DNA from: Cryptomeria japonica
Taxonomy: Eukaryota > Streptophyta > Pinopsida > Cupressales > Cupressaceae
Direction of reading: 5' to 3'
Assembly: GCF_030272615.1 (NCBI RefSeq)
Contig: NC_081413.1
Coordinates: 22,694,501-22,758,500, forward strand
Length of the DNA: 64,000 nucleotides
Below the pieces are notes generated by a model. It did no database searches. It saw only the letters and a list, made by a program, of their open reading frames with translations, and had not been told where the DNA came from. Shown piece after piece: positions 35,840 through 47,200 of the stretch (its first letter is position 1; each line of letters starts with the position of its first letter). The translations under genes and the position numbers were made by a program.

Positions 35840-35970
35840 TCTTCCCTCTCTCCCCTTCTCCCTTCCTCCATACCCCTTCTCTCCCTCTCTCTCTCTCTTC
35901 CTCTCTTCCTCTCTTCGTCTCTCACCTTCTACCTTATTTTCTCCCTCCCTCCCTCCCCTCTCTCTCTCTC

Positions 35971-36001
<31 letters not shown>

Positions 36002-36155
36002 CCCTCCCTCCCCCCTTCTCTCCCCCTATCCTTCTTCTCTCCCTCCCCCCTCCTTCTCTCTCCCTCCCCCAACTCTCCTCCCTCTCCCTCCCTCTCTCTC
36101 TCTCTCCCTCTCTCCCCCTCTCTCCCTCCCCCTCTTCTCCTTCCCATTTTCTCTA
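35610..36155. repeat. Purine tract followed by long pyrimidine tract
   Basis: A GA-rich stretch (about 35610-35720: GAGAGATAGAGAGAG, GAGAGGGAGAGAGG) is followed by a CT-rich stretch (35726-36155) with pure CT from about 35791 to 35835 and CCCTCT arrays after that. The two halves are roughly complementary. Confidence 0.9.
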
Positions 36156-36198
36156 CTAGAAATAGAGCATACAAGGTATTGAACCTATTAGTTCACTG

Positions 36199-36330
36199 CC
36201 CTACCATGACATTTTTAAGGCATAGGAGCGCGTACATGGTACTTATTACTTGTAAGCGAGTACAGGGTACTGCCCCACCATAACATTTTTTAAGTCTTAG
36301 GAGCACGTACGTGCTACTTATTAGTACAGA
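36199..36330 (+). repeat. Tandem repeat of about 75 bp
   Basis: Two units share CC(T/C)ACCAT(G/A)ACATTTTT, then TAGGAGC(G/A)CGTAC, then GTACTTATTA-like ends. Confidence 0.7.
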
Positions 36331-36731
36331 GTGGAAAAAAAATATCGTTGGGCTTGCCAATATTTTATGGACTAACAACATGCACATAGTTATTAATATA
36401 GTGTGTACGAGATACTTAGACATATTTTTTATTTTCCCAAGAGCCTCAAAAGCCTTAAAAGAAGTTTTCTGATGTCTCTGAAGGCCCCACTGCAACTACA
36501 TATGCACTTCTATCATTGTTTTATACATAGAGTAAGTGATTTTTTTGTTTTTCATGATTTCAAATGAGGGAATTGTTGTTCTTATTAGTTTTATCAATAT
36601 TATTGTGATTGTTTAATAGTTTTGATTCAAAAAATAGTGATAAGTGCATATTTATGGTTATTTGTTTGTTTATGAACTTTTGTTTACATATATATGTAAT
36701 ATGATTCTATTTAGGACAATCGATATCAACC

Positions 36732-38361
36732 ATGGGAAATAAGAAGCGAGGAATGATGGAACAATGAGACGCTGAAAATGAAAGATAAAGCCAGCGTATG
36801 AAGAAATTACGTGACATAAGAACATGGGAGAAGAAGGTATGTCATCCTCAACATCTCAATTTGATTTACCAAACGAACATAATGCACCTAATGCAATTGA
36901 AAAAGAGACATTTGATTTACCGTATGAACCTAATGCAATTGAAGAAGACACCACATTGAATAATCAATTAAATGATGAACATACACCTTCTCTATTTGAT
37001 GAATTGAATGTAGATAATGCACCTATGTTAACACCTCCTAGAATCATTTGTAAGAAACCAAAGTATCTAATTGACATTAATGATAACATATTGAAGTCAG
37101 TGCCCGATAAAATGAATGAACAAACTTGTAGGAGAATGGTTAAAATAATATGGCAAAACTATTTTGAAAACTTAAATCAAACCGCAAGAGGTCAATTAAT
37201 TGTTCAAATGATTAAAAATTTGAACTTTAGAGAGACAATGAAAATTATATGCCTAAGATCATCTGAAAGTAACAGTGAAAGAACTATTGTGAGAAATATA
37301 TTTCATGCATATCAAGCTATTGGTTCAAAATCACGTACTAAAGATTCTAATGCTATTCGACGTGTCATTACATCAACCATAATGAGAAAGAAAATAAAAA
37401 AATATTGTTTGATAAGAAAAACAGGTAAGTCATTAAACGTTAGTAGAACAATATTAAGTAAAGCATTAAAGAGGTGAGAAAAAATAGGGGAACCATACAA
37501 TAGTTCTCTTTGAGAATTCTTGGGTAGACTACCACACAAAGACAAGGTTGTTTTTGATGCACTAAGAATATTAATTGAAATTTTTTTGCATGACAACACA
37601 AGATTTTTTCCCAATCAAAGAGATGTTGTTAGAAGATGAATCAGGTCTACAAATTGTGAGCCACATGCCAAACACTATTTGGATATGACTCAAACTAACT
37701 TTTATGAAAGATTACTTCAAAAGTTTCCTCAAATAAGAATTTCTCAAAGTTTTTTGAAATGGAAAATTCTTTTTATATTAAGATTAATAATGTATGCACC
37801 AGGTGTTGTTGTAGGATGCATATTGAATTTTCCATGCACTATGATATTTTTCATCATATTTGTTCTACTTTTCACACTAACGATGTTTTGGAGGAATGCA
37901 ATATACAAGAACCTCCTAAGTCGGTAAGAGAATTTATTTCAAGTGTGCTATGTAATAGACATGATGGTTGCATTTATTATAATATGTCTTGTTTGGAAGG
38001 TTTTTGTGCTATATGTGGTGGTTTGCAACATTTACCAAGATGCGTACATTTGTAGAGCACACATGAAATTGGTAGGAAACTAGTTTCTTTTGGAGAATAC
38101 AAGAAAATCACATATGGAGTTAAAGATGGAAAAGATTTGAAGAGATGTGAGCTAGTGAAAAATGATATATGTGTAGCCGAATTTATGAAAATGTTTCAAG
38201 AGAAACTAGTATATGAGTACATAATGCATACACATAGAGCTCGATGGTTAGATGAGCAATTCAATTTTTGTAAGGACATATTTCCTCTTGGCACCATTGT
38301 CACTATCGTTGATTTTGCTAAAACGTATACACTACAACCTCAAAATGAAGTGCAATCTATG
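36732..38361 (+). pseudogene. Transposase-like gene, 5' part
   Basis: A multi-part reading frame with stops and frameshifts. An upstream ATG (36732) starts a basic segment that soon meets a TGA; the long open part begins at ATG 36824 or 36843 and runs 217 codons, with RMVKIIWQNYFENL and a basic SRTKDSNAIRR region. After a stop at 37477 the frame continues in pieces: PHKDKVVFDALRILIEIF; CRMHIEFSMHYDIFHHIC (possible metal-binding Cys/His); and EYIMHTHRARWLDEQFN with IVDFAKTYT. The last phrase resembles a widespread plant protein family of transposon origin in which VDFAENYT precedes HxQVT-type and ISDD motifs. DDE-type function is inference. The gene is cut at 38361 by an LTR. Confidence 0.5.
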
Positions 38362-39166
38362 TGTTTATGGTAAAAGTGGATAATAAAAATATTCAAAGAC
38401 TAAATGAATTCAACCACAAAACCCTAGGCTAACAACAACAAACATCCACCATAATATATGAAGATTACCCAAGAAAATGCAAATCATCTAAAATCACAAA
38501 GATTATACCATCACATATCCAATACGGTTTGGATCTTCATTTTTCCTATCTCCATTGATCTTACTTGATATATTTTCTCTCAGATTTTATGTGTGCACAA
38601 GATCTCAACAAAGATCGGAAGTGTGGTTGCAAGTAGACTTGATCGCATGTGAAAATTTGAAAGTGTAGTTGGGCTTGATTAGGGTAGAATGATTAGTAGT
38701 TGAATCGAATAGGGTTGATAATGAAAGAGAGTATCCTCTTATATAGAAGACACTGTAAGAAATGGAGGGATAAGATTGAGAGGAGTAAAAGATAAATGGT
38801 CGGCTAGGATTAGAGGGTAGGTAAAAGAAATAAGAAAATAATAAGAGGGTAGGTAGTGTAGCAATTTAAAGATGAATGGCATGTGTCATGGGTAGAAAAG
38901 ACTAATGAGTTAATTAAATAAATAAAGATTTAATTAATTAATACAAGAAGTGGGATCAATTAAATAAATAAAATATTTATTTAATTTAGGAAAAGGGCTA
39001 TTTAAATAAATAAATGTATTTATTTAAATGAGAAATAAGGCTAGAAGAGGATAAATGAATTAATTAAATAAATAAAGATTTATTCAATTAATATAAGAAT
39101 TAGGTTAAAATAATTAAATAAATAAAATATTTATTTAATTAGAGATGGTAATTTTAGGTGTCTACA
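38362..39166 (-). repeat. Solo LTR inserted in transposase-like gene
   Basis: On the minus strand the block starts TGTAGACACC (39166) and ends ACCATAAACA (38362), giving the TG...CA ends. It aligns end to end with the + strand LTR at 5004-5787. Flanks are CTATG (38357-38361) and ATATG (39167-39171), a 5-bp duplication with one mismatch. No internal region or second LTR is present, so this is a solo LTR left by recombination between two LTRs. Confidence 0.85.
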
Positions 39167-39351
39167 ATATGTATTATCATTCTATACAGCTTTCTATTTT
39201 TGTACACATAGCATTCATACATGCAGATGATAGCACAAAGGAGGATAGAAAGGTTGTAAGAGAGTATTACTTCTACATAAGTGATGATCGTACTCATTCA
39301 TCGAAGCTTGTACAAGAATGCTTTAAACTTTTGAATGCATCTCTAGCCTAG
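39167..39351 (+). pseudogene. Transposase-like gene, 3' part after LTR
   Basis: The open frame holds YYHSIQLSIFVHIAFIHAD, then EYYFYISDDRTHSSKLVQECF. It continues in sense the part that stops at 38361 and matches the same protein family order (VDFA..YT, then VHI.., then ISDD.TH). A stop follows soon after, so the C-terminal part is lost or degraded. Confidence 0.5.
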
Positions 39352-40405
39352 TGTCATTTTGTATTCAAGTTTTGGCATCCAGAACTTGCACGTGTCCTAA
39401 GTCAAATCGAACTCTACATTCGACTTGTTCACAATTTAGTTGTAATTTTCCTAGTTTCATGCTTCACCTCTGCTCTATATGTACATGAGGATTTTCATTG
39501 TAATAAGGATATTTTGAGGATCTATCTTTTACATTAAGAATCTTAATCTATATGCCAAAACTTCGTCAAAGTGAAGAGCAAAAGCAAAACTTTGTGTTCC
39601 TATTGTGATTTTACAAAATCGATCAAATAATAAGAAAGCTTTAGCATCCAGACTTTGTGTTGGATTAATTTGAGGTTTATGGTGAGAGTGTTCTCATGTC
39701 ATTCTTGTTGTAAATTCTTATTTTTCTCAAGTAAAGGTGTTGTTGAGTAAATATTGTTAAAAAGTAGAAACAATTGTTGGTTTGTGGACTTTTACATATT
39801 TTAGCTTTTATTTATTGTGATTAATAGAAGGACATAATAACTTGAAGAATTTGAGCTTCATATTGTCATTTCAAGAAAATATTATCAAAATTTGTAATAG
39901 GATATCATGATAAAGACTTTGAGCTTTACTTTGTTGTCTTAGTATAGAACTGTTGGCTACGGAGTTATTTGTAAAAGGTAGATAGAATTATAGTTACTGC
40001 AAGAATTTGATCTTGAACATTATTTTCCCATCCCAGAGAAGCAACAGGGGACTTTGTGCCTTCATGGAAACTTTGGTTATTTACTTATTTTTACTTGATC
40101 ATTCCTCCATTTTGGGTTAATTTTCAACATTGAAAGTGTAAGACTTATTACTGCTCTATATTGTAATTTTTTTCTTGAAGAAAGAGGAAAGAATAACATC
40201 TATCTTGAAAAAAGATGATAGGGTGATGTACCACCCATGTTAGAATAGGAGTTTAGATTTGTATCTTATTTTATAAGGATAGATTAGTGAATCACAGGGG
40301 GAGCCTTAATAATTAGGAGATATTTAATCTAACACACTATGGCTGAAACCACAATTTTGTAAACTTCTCTAGTTTGCAAAATTTTCAACCAACACACCGT
40401 ACATA
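39352..40405. other. No gene seen
   Basis: No coding sequence is supported. TTCATTGTAATAAGG and CTCTATATGTACATGAGG near 39470-39510 resemble LTR leader sequence, but no boundaries were found. Confidence 0.4.
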
Positions 40406-40980
40406 CTAGATCAATATGCATTGTTTGTGAGATATTTCCTTTAATTTTTGGAGTAATATGTAATTGTCCATCCTGGGTGCTTGAATAGTCGCTCTTGAGT
40501 CAAAGGTAATGTGATGCTCAAGTTTAGGCTTGGATTGCTCGATAAGGTTCAGAACATTTATGGCCTCTACACACATCTTAGTAGGAACTATATTATTTGA
40601 ATATTTATTATCAACAATATTGGTAGAATGAGAAAGAAAGGGATTGATAAAGATCTTCAAGTTTTGATTAGTAGGTGTTATAGATTTATATCCAGTTTCA
40701 TCCATACCCTTCATGGCAATGATGTTAGAATCAATAAGATCTTGAATTGCATCCTTCAACCTATTATATTTTTTAGTATCATGGCTATTTTGATGATGAT
40801 AATGGAAAAAGGCTTTAGGATCGAAGGCAACTGATAAAGGCTTAGAGTTGTCTATAGGTTTGATGGGAGGAATCTTCATCACATTAGCATTAATAAATCT
40901 AAGAATGATACTATGTAGTGATTTCAAAAGAGTAGTAAAATTATGATATCTAGAATGATTGCTGATAAATGAGCCACACC
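40406..40980 (-). pseudogene. Gypsy gag fragment with altered zinc knuckle
   Basis: On the minus strand the product includes FFHYHHQNSHDTKKYNRLKD and IQDLIDSNII, the counterpart of FCQFHRHPGHDTEKCFALKG and IQDLIDNNTI in the element at 18477-26441. Both Cys positions are replaced (His and Tyr), so the knuckle is dead. TFDSRATIQAP near the end parallels TFDSSETIRAP just before that element's protease. It is a diverged relative, truncated on both sides. Confidence 0.75.
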
Positions 40981-41732
40981 TGAATTTGTAGCTACTACTT
41001 ATGTCTCAATATGTTTGGAAGAATTTTTATTAGTCTTGATGAATTTGTTATTTTCTTTTTAAAATTTTGAAATGATTGATGCTAAGTATTTGAAAATTGT
41101 TCTCCTAGAGTTTTCCAAAATATTTTTGGACATAGTTGTGTGCGACAAGCTTGTCCTCCACTTTTCACCTCTTCAAAAGTTGGATCTGATTGTCTCTGTC
41201 TTGTCTACTTGATTCTACAATTATGTCTTTCAACCCTGTCACCTACACATAGAAGAAGAAAAGTTATATTATTGATTTTGGTTTTCCTAGGTCAAACCCT
41301 AGGTTTTGAATTAACCCTAGAATTTAATTGAAATTGAAATAGAATTGAAGTGTAAAGCATGCCTTTAAAAGAGCAGAGGTTAGAACTAAATTAAAATGTT
41401 GAAATTGGAATGTTATACCTTGATGAGTCTTGCTGTCAAGTCTTCATGACAAGGTTGATGATATCATGTAGGAATGTAGGATGTCTTAATAATGTCTTGA
41501 TCATGGATGTCATCTCGAATGATTAAAATCTGAATATTTGACTCCTCAATTACTACCTTGGCAATGCTTGATTGCTTGCTAAATTGAATTGTCTTGCTCT
41601 TGAGAAATTGATTTGGAAAATTATGGGGAGATGATAGACTTGTCTCAAATGAGGGAGTAAGGCTTGATTTTATACCTCACCTCATGAAACATGTTTGAAT
41701 TTTACAAGATGATTGACACGAGAAGGGAATTC
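40981..41732. other. No gene seen
   Basis: Unassigned; may hold the 3' untranslated region of the coiled-coil gene candidate (minus) to its right. Confidence 0.35.
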
Positions 41733-42232
41733 TCACTCAATATACTTGTTGCATTCTTTGAACTTATTTTCCAGCTCTTTCAACTTATTTTCTAGCTCAT
41801 TCTTTTCTAGTGTCAATTGAGTACATAATTTTTCATGACTCTTGTTTCAGTAAGCTCATTCTTTAGCTCTTCAATTGTGTTTTTCATGGCTTCCTCACAA
41901 GAATCCCACTGACTTTTGTCTTTATTAATTTTTACAAGTAATTCCTTAGAAGCAGCATCACTCAATTGCAACGTATTTTTCAACTCATCTATTTGTTTTC
42001 TTTCATTGGTGATTGTAATAAGTAAACTATGATTCAATCTCTCCAAATTTTTCACCTCATCACCTCTATCATCACTTTCATTTACTTTTGTTGGTGTTTT
42101 TTGACCCTGCAAATATATCATGCCATTATGGACTTATTATTACATTCCATGCTATTCTATACATTTCTTTCATTAGTTAAGGTTCAGCTTTTTCCTTTAT
42201 TTACGTTTCCTCTTGTCATATTGCGATAATTC
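41733..42232 (-). CDS. Candidate coiled-coil protein, last two exons
   Basis: On the minus strand, a short exon 42232-42205 follows TTTTATGGCAG and ends before GTAAAT; a longer exon 42106-41733 follows ATATTTGCAG. The product is strongly coiled-coil: NLERLNHSLLITITNERKQ, IDELKNTLQLSDAASKELL, EEAMKNTIEELKNELTET. The frame closes at 41813, but a shift of one base in an A-run near 41830 would continue as LTLEKNELENKLKELENKF and end KYIE at 41733. That looks like a recent frameshift or sequence error. The protein family is not recognised. Upstream exons may lie beyond the LINE at 43291. Confidence 0.45.
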
Positions 42233-42279
42233 CTGCCATAAAAGAAAGAAATCAGTTTGATCAGATCCATTCACAAGAG

Positions 42280-42400
42280 TATTCCAATCCCATTTACATT
42301 TGAGAATAGGCATGCCATTTCCATCAGGAGAACCCTAACATTTCCATTCCCATTTACATTCTAGAATAGGCATGCCATTTCCATCAGGAGAACCCTAACG
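42280..42400 (+). repeat. 60-bp tandem duplication
   Basis: Two units with AATAGGCATGCCATTTCC and CATCAGGAGAACCCTAAC, nearly identical. Confidence 0.9.
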
Positions 42401-43290
42401 TATCAATATTTACTGTGATCCATGAAGATTAATATTTATGTTTATCCAAATGCAGTTTTATTTTGAATGTATGCTGTTTATTTTCTGATCATATTCAGAA
42501 GCAGCAGACATTCAGTCGCATGAACTGTAAAATTTTACTGACATTGATTCAATTTTATTTTGCTATATAAAGATGTTTCAACCTCCAAATATTTATAATA
42601 GAAATGGTATTCGAAACACATACCCAAATGTAATACTGGAGAACTTCTGCTGTTTACCAAAATTTTTTTACAGAAATTAGATCTTCAAAGGTTGGCACAC
42701 TATAATAAGTCTGCAACTTATAGCCGTTTCCAAGGATGATAAACAGATAAATGTTTTTTCAAACAGTTATAATTTGAATTCTATGTTTTGCGCAGGGTGA
42801 TGGAGGCTATATAATTGGTAACTGGAGATTTGGGGAGGAGGGTTGCATCGTTTCGGAAAATTTTAATCCTTAACGAATGCTTTGAACATGGAAATATTTT
42901 TAATTTTGACTATAAAATTTTAAATAATTTAAAAATTTAATATATATTTTGATATAAATATTATGAGAAATTTGTTGAGATTGTTTCTAAAATTATATAT
43001 AATGATTCCATTAATTTACTATGTTTTTTTTTATAATTTCTTATAATATTTAAAATGTGTCATATAAAATATTTTTATGTTGAAAGGGATTCACTTAAAT
43101 AATTTATTTCTTAGGATTTTAAAGTAGAGATTTAGGTTTGTAACAGGGAAATTTTCATACGTGGCTCTTTCTTTCATTTGTTTTTAGGTTCATTTTTACT
43201 TAGTTTGTCTTCTATTAACTAACTAATATAAAAGTGGTATACTTTTACATGTAAAAACAGCTAATATATAAGTGGTATACTTTTAAATTC
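42401..43290. other. No gene seen
   Basis: AT-rich, unassigned. A short tandem (ATATAAGTGGTATACTTTTA twice, with small changes) lies at 43227-43285. Confidence 0.4.
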
Positions 43291-43311
43291 AAAAGTTGAT
43301 CATTAGACATA
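43291..43311. repeat. LINE target-site duplication (left)
   Basis: The 21 bases ending AAGTTGATCATTAGACATA recur exactly at 49810-49830. The first few A residues may partly belong to the poly(A) tail of the right copy. Confidence 0.92.
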
Positions 43312-43401
43312 CTTCGCATCGTGAAGTCCATTAGACAAATACAAAACCAAAATAGATTAACTATTAATTTCTAATAGAAAAAAACAAGGTGAAAATCAAT
43401 T

Positions 43402-44211
43402 ATGGCGGAGCCAGCTCTACAAAATCCGTTGGACGACAATGGCAGATCAGAGGATTTTACAAGGAAATCGAAAGGGAGGTGGTATGAAGAGAAAGGAGAG
43501 ATTGTGGTTGACCTCATGGAGGAAATGGAGGAAGACAGACAGTTTTGGGAAGAACATGCGGTGATCGCAAGAAGCATCAACCTCAACTGGTAAAGGAAAA
43601 ACATTAGATCGTGGGTAGAAGATAAGTGGGGCGATCATATTGTTATCAAATTTTTACCGAAAGGATTCTTTGTGGTGCTTTTTGAAAAATGATCAGAAAG
43701 AGATCGTATACTTAACTAGAAGAATTGGTTTGCAGACAAGGACGGGGTTTATTTGCAACCCTAGACACCGAATTTTGATCTCATCCCATTGGCAGTCGAT
43801 TCATGCCCGATTTGGATATGCCTTAACAATTTGCCAATTGAATATTGGGGAGAGGTCTTCTCGGAGAAGATCGGTAGAATGCTTGGGATAGTATTGGAGA
43901 TAGACGTAGATGATGAGGAAGATTTGTGCAAGTATGCAAGATTGAGGATTGCGATAGTCAGGCGTATCTTGGGGCATAGTACATTACATACATCGAATGG
44001 TGTGTGGAGGCACCAGATAGAAGTTGAAAAAGAAATCTGTCACTACCCCAGATATGGTAGAAAGTTTCATAGAGTAGAGGACTACATAATGTTTGTTAGG
44101 AAGGCTAGGACTCCTCTTAGGAGACCACTACAAAACTGGAGGCGAAAGTTGGATTCAAGAGACAAAATCTCCACCACAGCATCAAGAGAAGGGTTCATCA
44201 TCAACGGTTAA
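43402..44211 (+). pseudogene. LINE ORF1, DUF4283-like
   Basis: The ATG at 43402 starts an acidic segment (MAEPALQNPLDDNGRS). After stops near 43591 and 43690 and frame changes, the conserved region continues: WGDHIVIKFLPKGFFVVLF, then PIWICLNNLPIEYWGEVF and KIGRMLGIVLEIDVDDEED. This matches the DUF4283 region common in plant LINE ORF1 proteins, thought to bind element RNA. A zinc knuckle is not seen. At least three disruptions make it non-functional. Confidence 0.8.
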
Positions 44212-44609
44212 AGTTGGGGATGATCTCTCTCGGAGAATAGGAACACAGCCGTCAATAGTTGTCCTGATGATCTAGGGGAGATTTCTAGGCTGAAAGTATT
44301 TGAAAACAAGGTGGGGGGTGAAGATCCGTTAACCCCCAAAATCAATAATTCATGTAAAGGGTTATTTGACATAGAATTTGAATTTTATAAGGACTTTGAG
44401 GAGGAAATATTTCAAGAGGATGCTTTGGATAATTTAGATCTGAGATGTATTAGTTAGTTGGCTAACGCTTTACTTGGTAAAGCCAAAGGATTCAGAGGTA
44501 GGCAGAGAAACCTTCAAAAAAGGGAAGACAAAGCAAAAGAGAAGGGAATTGTTAGTGTATTCGATTTCATGAGGGAAGCCAAGGGAGAAGGGCTCTCCCT
44601 TGGTAAGAG

Positions 44610-45468
44610 ATGAAGATCGCCACGTGGATTGTCAGAGATCTCTCAGCCCCTGACAAAAGACGCTTGGTAAAACGAGCGTTTTGTAGATATAGTTGTCATA
44701 TCATTGCCATCTAGGAAATAAAGCTTAGTTTAGAGAATGCAAATTGTTTCATTAAGTCTTGTAGAGTTTGGGAGGGTATTTTTCAAGAAGCCAATGGAGC
44801 CACTGGTGAACTTGGTATTTTATGGAATTCTTCTTTGGTCAAAGTCGCGTTATTAGAGAAAGTCAAGCACTAGATGACTTGTATTGTTTACAATATGAAG
44901 GAGAATTTAGAATGTCCTTTAATAAATGTTTATGGGCCTACAAAAACTATAGATAAGTCTCATGTTTGGAATGTTCTTTCAAACAAAATTTACAATCTAA
45001 GGAGTGATAGGATAGTTGTGGTAGGCGATTTTAATGCTTTGCTTGATTTAGATGAGAAGAAGGGAGGCTTGAGAATGTCAAATAAGGTTATGAAATATTT
45101 CCGCAATTTTGTTGCACATAATCATTTGATGGATGTTGTTTCGAAGAACGGTCTATTTACATGGACTAATCAAAGGGCCAATTTCACATACATTTCAGAA
45201 ATATTGGACAGACATCTCATTGGAGAATTCTGGATGGAGTCATCTTTTTCAGATAGAGGCATCCATTCTCCCAATATCTCTATCAGATCATTTTCCTATG
45301 CAGCTTAAGTTGAGTGAGGCTCCATCTAAAGGAAGCAACAATTTCAAATTTTTGAGCATGTGGTGGAGAGATGGTGAGTTCATTTCTCATCTCAAGCAAT
45401 GGTGGAAAGATAGTAATATATTTAGGGGAACCCCGAGTTACAACTTTGTGAAAAGACTGAAATTCTGA
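44610..45468 (+). pseudogene. LINE ORF2 endonuclease domain
   Basis: ATG at 44610. Apurinic-endonuclease-like motifs in order: ATWIVRDLS (for WNVRGL), EIKL preceded by a stop where Gln is expected (near 44713), INVYGPTK, VVGDFNALLDLDEKKGG, LFTWTNQR, then LDRHLIGEFW. A frameshift near 45245 moves the frame, after which LPISLSDHFPMQLKL supplies the SDH catalytic motif. The domain nicks target DNA to start reverse transcription. It is broken by stops at about 44713 and 44871 and by the frameshift. Confidence 0.85.
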
Positions 45469-45539
45469 AAGGAGAAGTTTAAAGTTTGGAACAAAGATAC
45501 TTTTAAAAACATATTTGCAGAAAGAGATTGAGTTGAGGA

Positions 45540-47200
45540 AGAACTATCTTTATTAAATTTTGTCACTATCACTTCCGGGATGTGTAATGATGTGTATCAC
45601 AAAGAAATAGCTCTCAATAAGGAATTGGCAGAGATACTTTTTAGAGAGGAAATATATTGGCGTGATAAATCCAGAGAGATATGGATTAAAGAAGGTGATG
45701 CAAACACAATATTCTTCCATGCCTCGGTGAAGACTAAAAGGAGTAGGAAAAAAATAGACTCGATCTTGGATCAGGAAAGAAAGCAGCATTCTTCTCCTGA
45801 AGCTATTAAGGAGGTAGCAGTGAATTTTTTCAAGGATTTGCTTGGTGATGTTAAAGGGCACAAACCACCACAACCTCATTTGATGATGGATATTATCTAC
45901 AAGGAGATCTCAGATGAGGACAACAAATTATTATGTTGTCCATTCACTATAGAGGAGGTCAAAAAGTTTGTTTTTGACTTGCATCCAAACAAAGCTCCTA
46001 GCCCAAATAGATTCACCATGGATTTTTTTCAAAAATGCTGGGGGTTTTTGGGTAATGACATTCGCGGAATCATGGAAGATTTTACATAATAGGGGAGATT
46101 TGTGAAGGAAATTAATCATACCAACATTGCTTTGATCCCTAAGAAGCAGGATTGTTCATCCATTGTGGATTTTACGCCCATTTCTTTATGTAACTCTATT
46201 TACAAAATTCTATCCAAGGCTATGGTGAACAGGTTAAAACTTATCCTGATGAAGATCATTTTGCCAGAACAGCATGGATTCACCCTTGGCCATGAAATCA
46301 TGGATAGCATAATCATGGCAGCAAAAACTATTCATTTTATGCATACATCCAAATTCAAAGGTATGATTATTAAATTAGATGTGACCAAGGCTTATGATCG
46401 AGTTACGTGGAGCTTCCTAATTGAGGTACTTAGGAAATTTGGTTTTGATAAAAGATGGTTGAATGTACTAAACATTATATTTCATTTGTAAATTTTTCCA
46501 TTATTGTTAATGATTCTATGAGTAGTTTTTTCTAAGCTACTAATGGGCTTCGGCAAGGAGACTCCCTGTCGCTCTTTTTGTTTGTACTTATGGAAGAAGT
46601 TCTCGGTAGGCATATAAAAAGAAAGGTTGGGCAAGGCCATTGAAAAGGTTTTTTAATTCACGAAAGTTTGGATCCGATGTCTCAATCGCAATCTGCGGAC
46701 GATACTATTCTGTTTGGCGAAGCTATGGAGAGATAAGCTCACATTATTAAGAATGTGTTAGAAGATTATGAAAAAGATTTTGGCCAGTGCATGAACAAAC
46801 AAAAATTGATGATATACTTCCTCAACACAAATAAGAGGATTCAATCGAACATAGTAGGAATATTGCAATATGGTCAAGGCAGTTTTCCTATCAAATATCT
46901 TGGGGTTCCTTTATTCATAGGAAAATTGGATAACAAAATATGGGAAGACGTTGGCAATAATTGCAAAGCCAAATCTACCTCATGGAAAAAATAAATGGCT
47001 TTCGCAGGCAGGGCGGATACAGATGGTAAAATATGTTTTGTCTGCAGTTCCTGTCTATTATATGTCTTGCTATAGAATGTCTTGCAAGGCTTCGTCGGCA
47101 TTAGATGGAATGCTCAAAAAAATTATTTAGGAAGGTTTGAAAGAGGAAAAAAAGATACCTTGAATCAATTGGGATACTTCCTCAATGCTTAAGGAGGAAG
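45540..47200 (+). pseudogene. LINE ORF2 reverse transcriptase domain
   Basis: Motifs in order: SREIWIKEGDANTIFFHAS (about 45673), NKAPSPNRFTMDFFQKCW, NIALIPKKQDCSSIVDFTPIS (46120), KLDVTKAYDRVTWSFL (46374, the first catalytic Asp), NGLRQGDSLS (46542), and QSADDTILFG (46690), where SADD replaces YADD. The KYLGVPLF motif follows (about 46900). Stops and frame changes near 46090, 46490 and 46640 disrupt it. The class is secure from motif order. Confidence 0.88.

Noticed and set aside
34762-36283. Several open frames of 80-186 codons on both strands
   Set aside because: They are translations of CT/GA microsatellite (Ser-Leu-Pro or Arg-Glu runs) with no start context or homology.
42780-42870. Possible + strand exon after TTTTGCGCAG (reads GDGGYIIGNWRFGEEG)
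   Set aside because: The open stretch is under 30 codons, has no partner exon and no recognised family.
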